DNA of 64,000 nt, from positions 124,001-188,000 of the forward strand of contig JAUXYP010000002.1 of the NCBI GenBank assembly GCA_030694265.1, given 5' to 3'. A program made the position numbers and the translations under genes. The notes beneath the pieces were generated by a model. The model did no database searches. It was not told the DNA's origin and saw only the letters and a program-made list of their open reading frames with translations. Source of the DNA: Sulfuricurvum sp. Lineage in GTDB: Bacteria > Campylobacterota > Campylobacteria > Campylobacterales > Sulfurimonadaceae. Position 1 is the first letter of the stretch, and the number at the start of each line of letters is the position of its first letter. Below, in pieces: positions 63,763-64,000 of the stretch.

Positions 63763-64000
<238 letters not shown>

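Overview
The window looks like a chromosomal segment of a free-living Campylobacterota (Epsilonproteobacteria), most likely near Sulfurimonas/Sulfuricurvum. This rests on sequence reading, not on a database search. The evidence is a Rieske/cytochrome b/diheme cytochrome c1 operon, a receiver-less CheB, the order rpmJ-rpsM-rpsK-rpsD-rpoA-rplQ, a second block tuf-rpmG-tRNA-Trp-secE-nusG-rplKAJL-rpoB, moderate-to-low GC, and frequent GTG/TTG starts with overlapping stop/start codons. Gene density is very high and no gene-free stretch exceeds 300 bases.

Layout. 1-3,570: the end of a DUF2202 ferritin-like gene, a small ORF coupled to an autoinducer-2 kinase (lsrK), three tiny membrane ORFs, and a repressor-type HTH gene facing a lipoprotein gene across a perfect palindrome. 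3,593-8,640: an ABM-domain gene and a class II aldolase gene diverge from luxS, which starts an overlapping run luxS-X-Y-cheB-cheR followed by mnmD. 8,619-12,386: a flavinylation locus (two membrane proteins, an FMN-binding protein, a porin and a divergent apbE) with Fur-box-like sites in the shared promoter. 12,414-17,953: mntP, ribE, a diguanylate cyclase, trpD2, a Sel1 protein and small hypotheticals. 18,055-24,780: mnmG, then an AT-rich island with a toxin-antitoxin pair, a 1192-residue NACHT/STAND-like NTPase and an overlapping polytopic membrane protein. 24,784-28,347: a GT-B-like hypothetical and petABC. 28,469-33,885: a TonB uptake module with an internally duplicated PepSY-type membrane protein, receiver, TonB, ExbB and ExbD. 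34,064-37,586: moaA, queE, queD and moeA, with an FNR-like site ahead of moaA. 37,665-44,657: rRNA methyltransferases (rsmE, rsmI, rlmB), rpmE, two envelope hypotheticals, alaC and hom. 44,918-47,839: ribosomal/rpoA operon. 47,977-58,431: nfu, murE, a 2Fe-2S protein, panD, ispA, tkt, a SpoU methylase, a radical SAM/SPASM protein, corA, a ChaA-type antiporter and yaaA. 58,495-64,000: four tRNAs, tuf, rpmG, tRNA-Trp, secE, nusG, rplK, rplA, rplJ, rplL and the start of rpoB.

How parts work together. LuxS makes the AI-2 precursor from S-ribosylhomocysteine, a downstream product of SAM-dependent methylation, and here it shares an operon with the chemotaxis methylation enzymes CheB and CheR. An LsrK-type AI-2 kinase, an ABM protein of LsrG size and a sugar-phosphate-type aldolase lie within 5 kb, suggesting AI-2 phosphorylation and breakdown without a visible Lsr transporter or LsrR. 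The flavinylation locus pairs ApbE with its probable substrate. The most interesting leads are the AI-2/chemotaxis neighbourhood, the NACHT-NTPase plus membrane-protein island, a 58-nt intergenic repeat present twice with compensatory stem changes, the Fur-linked flavoprotein locus, and the FNR-like site placed at about -41.5 of a predicted moaA promoter.
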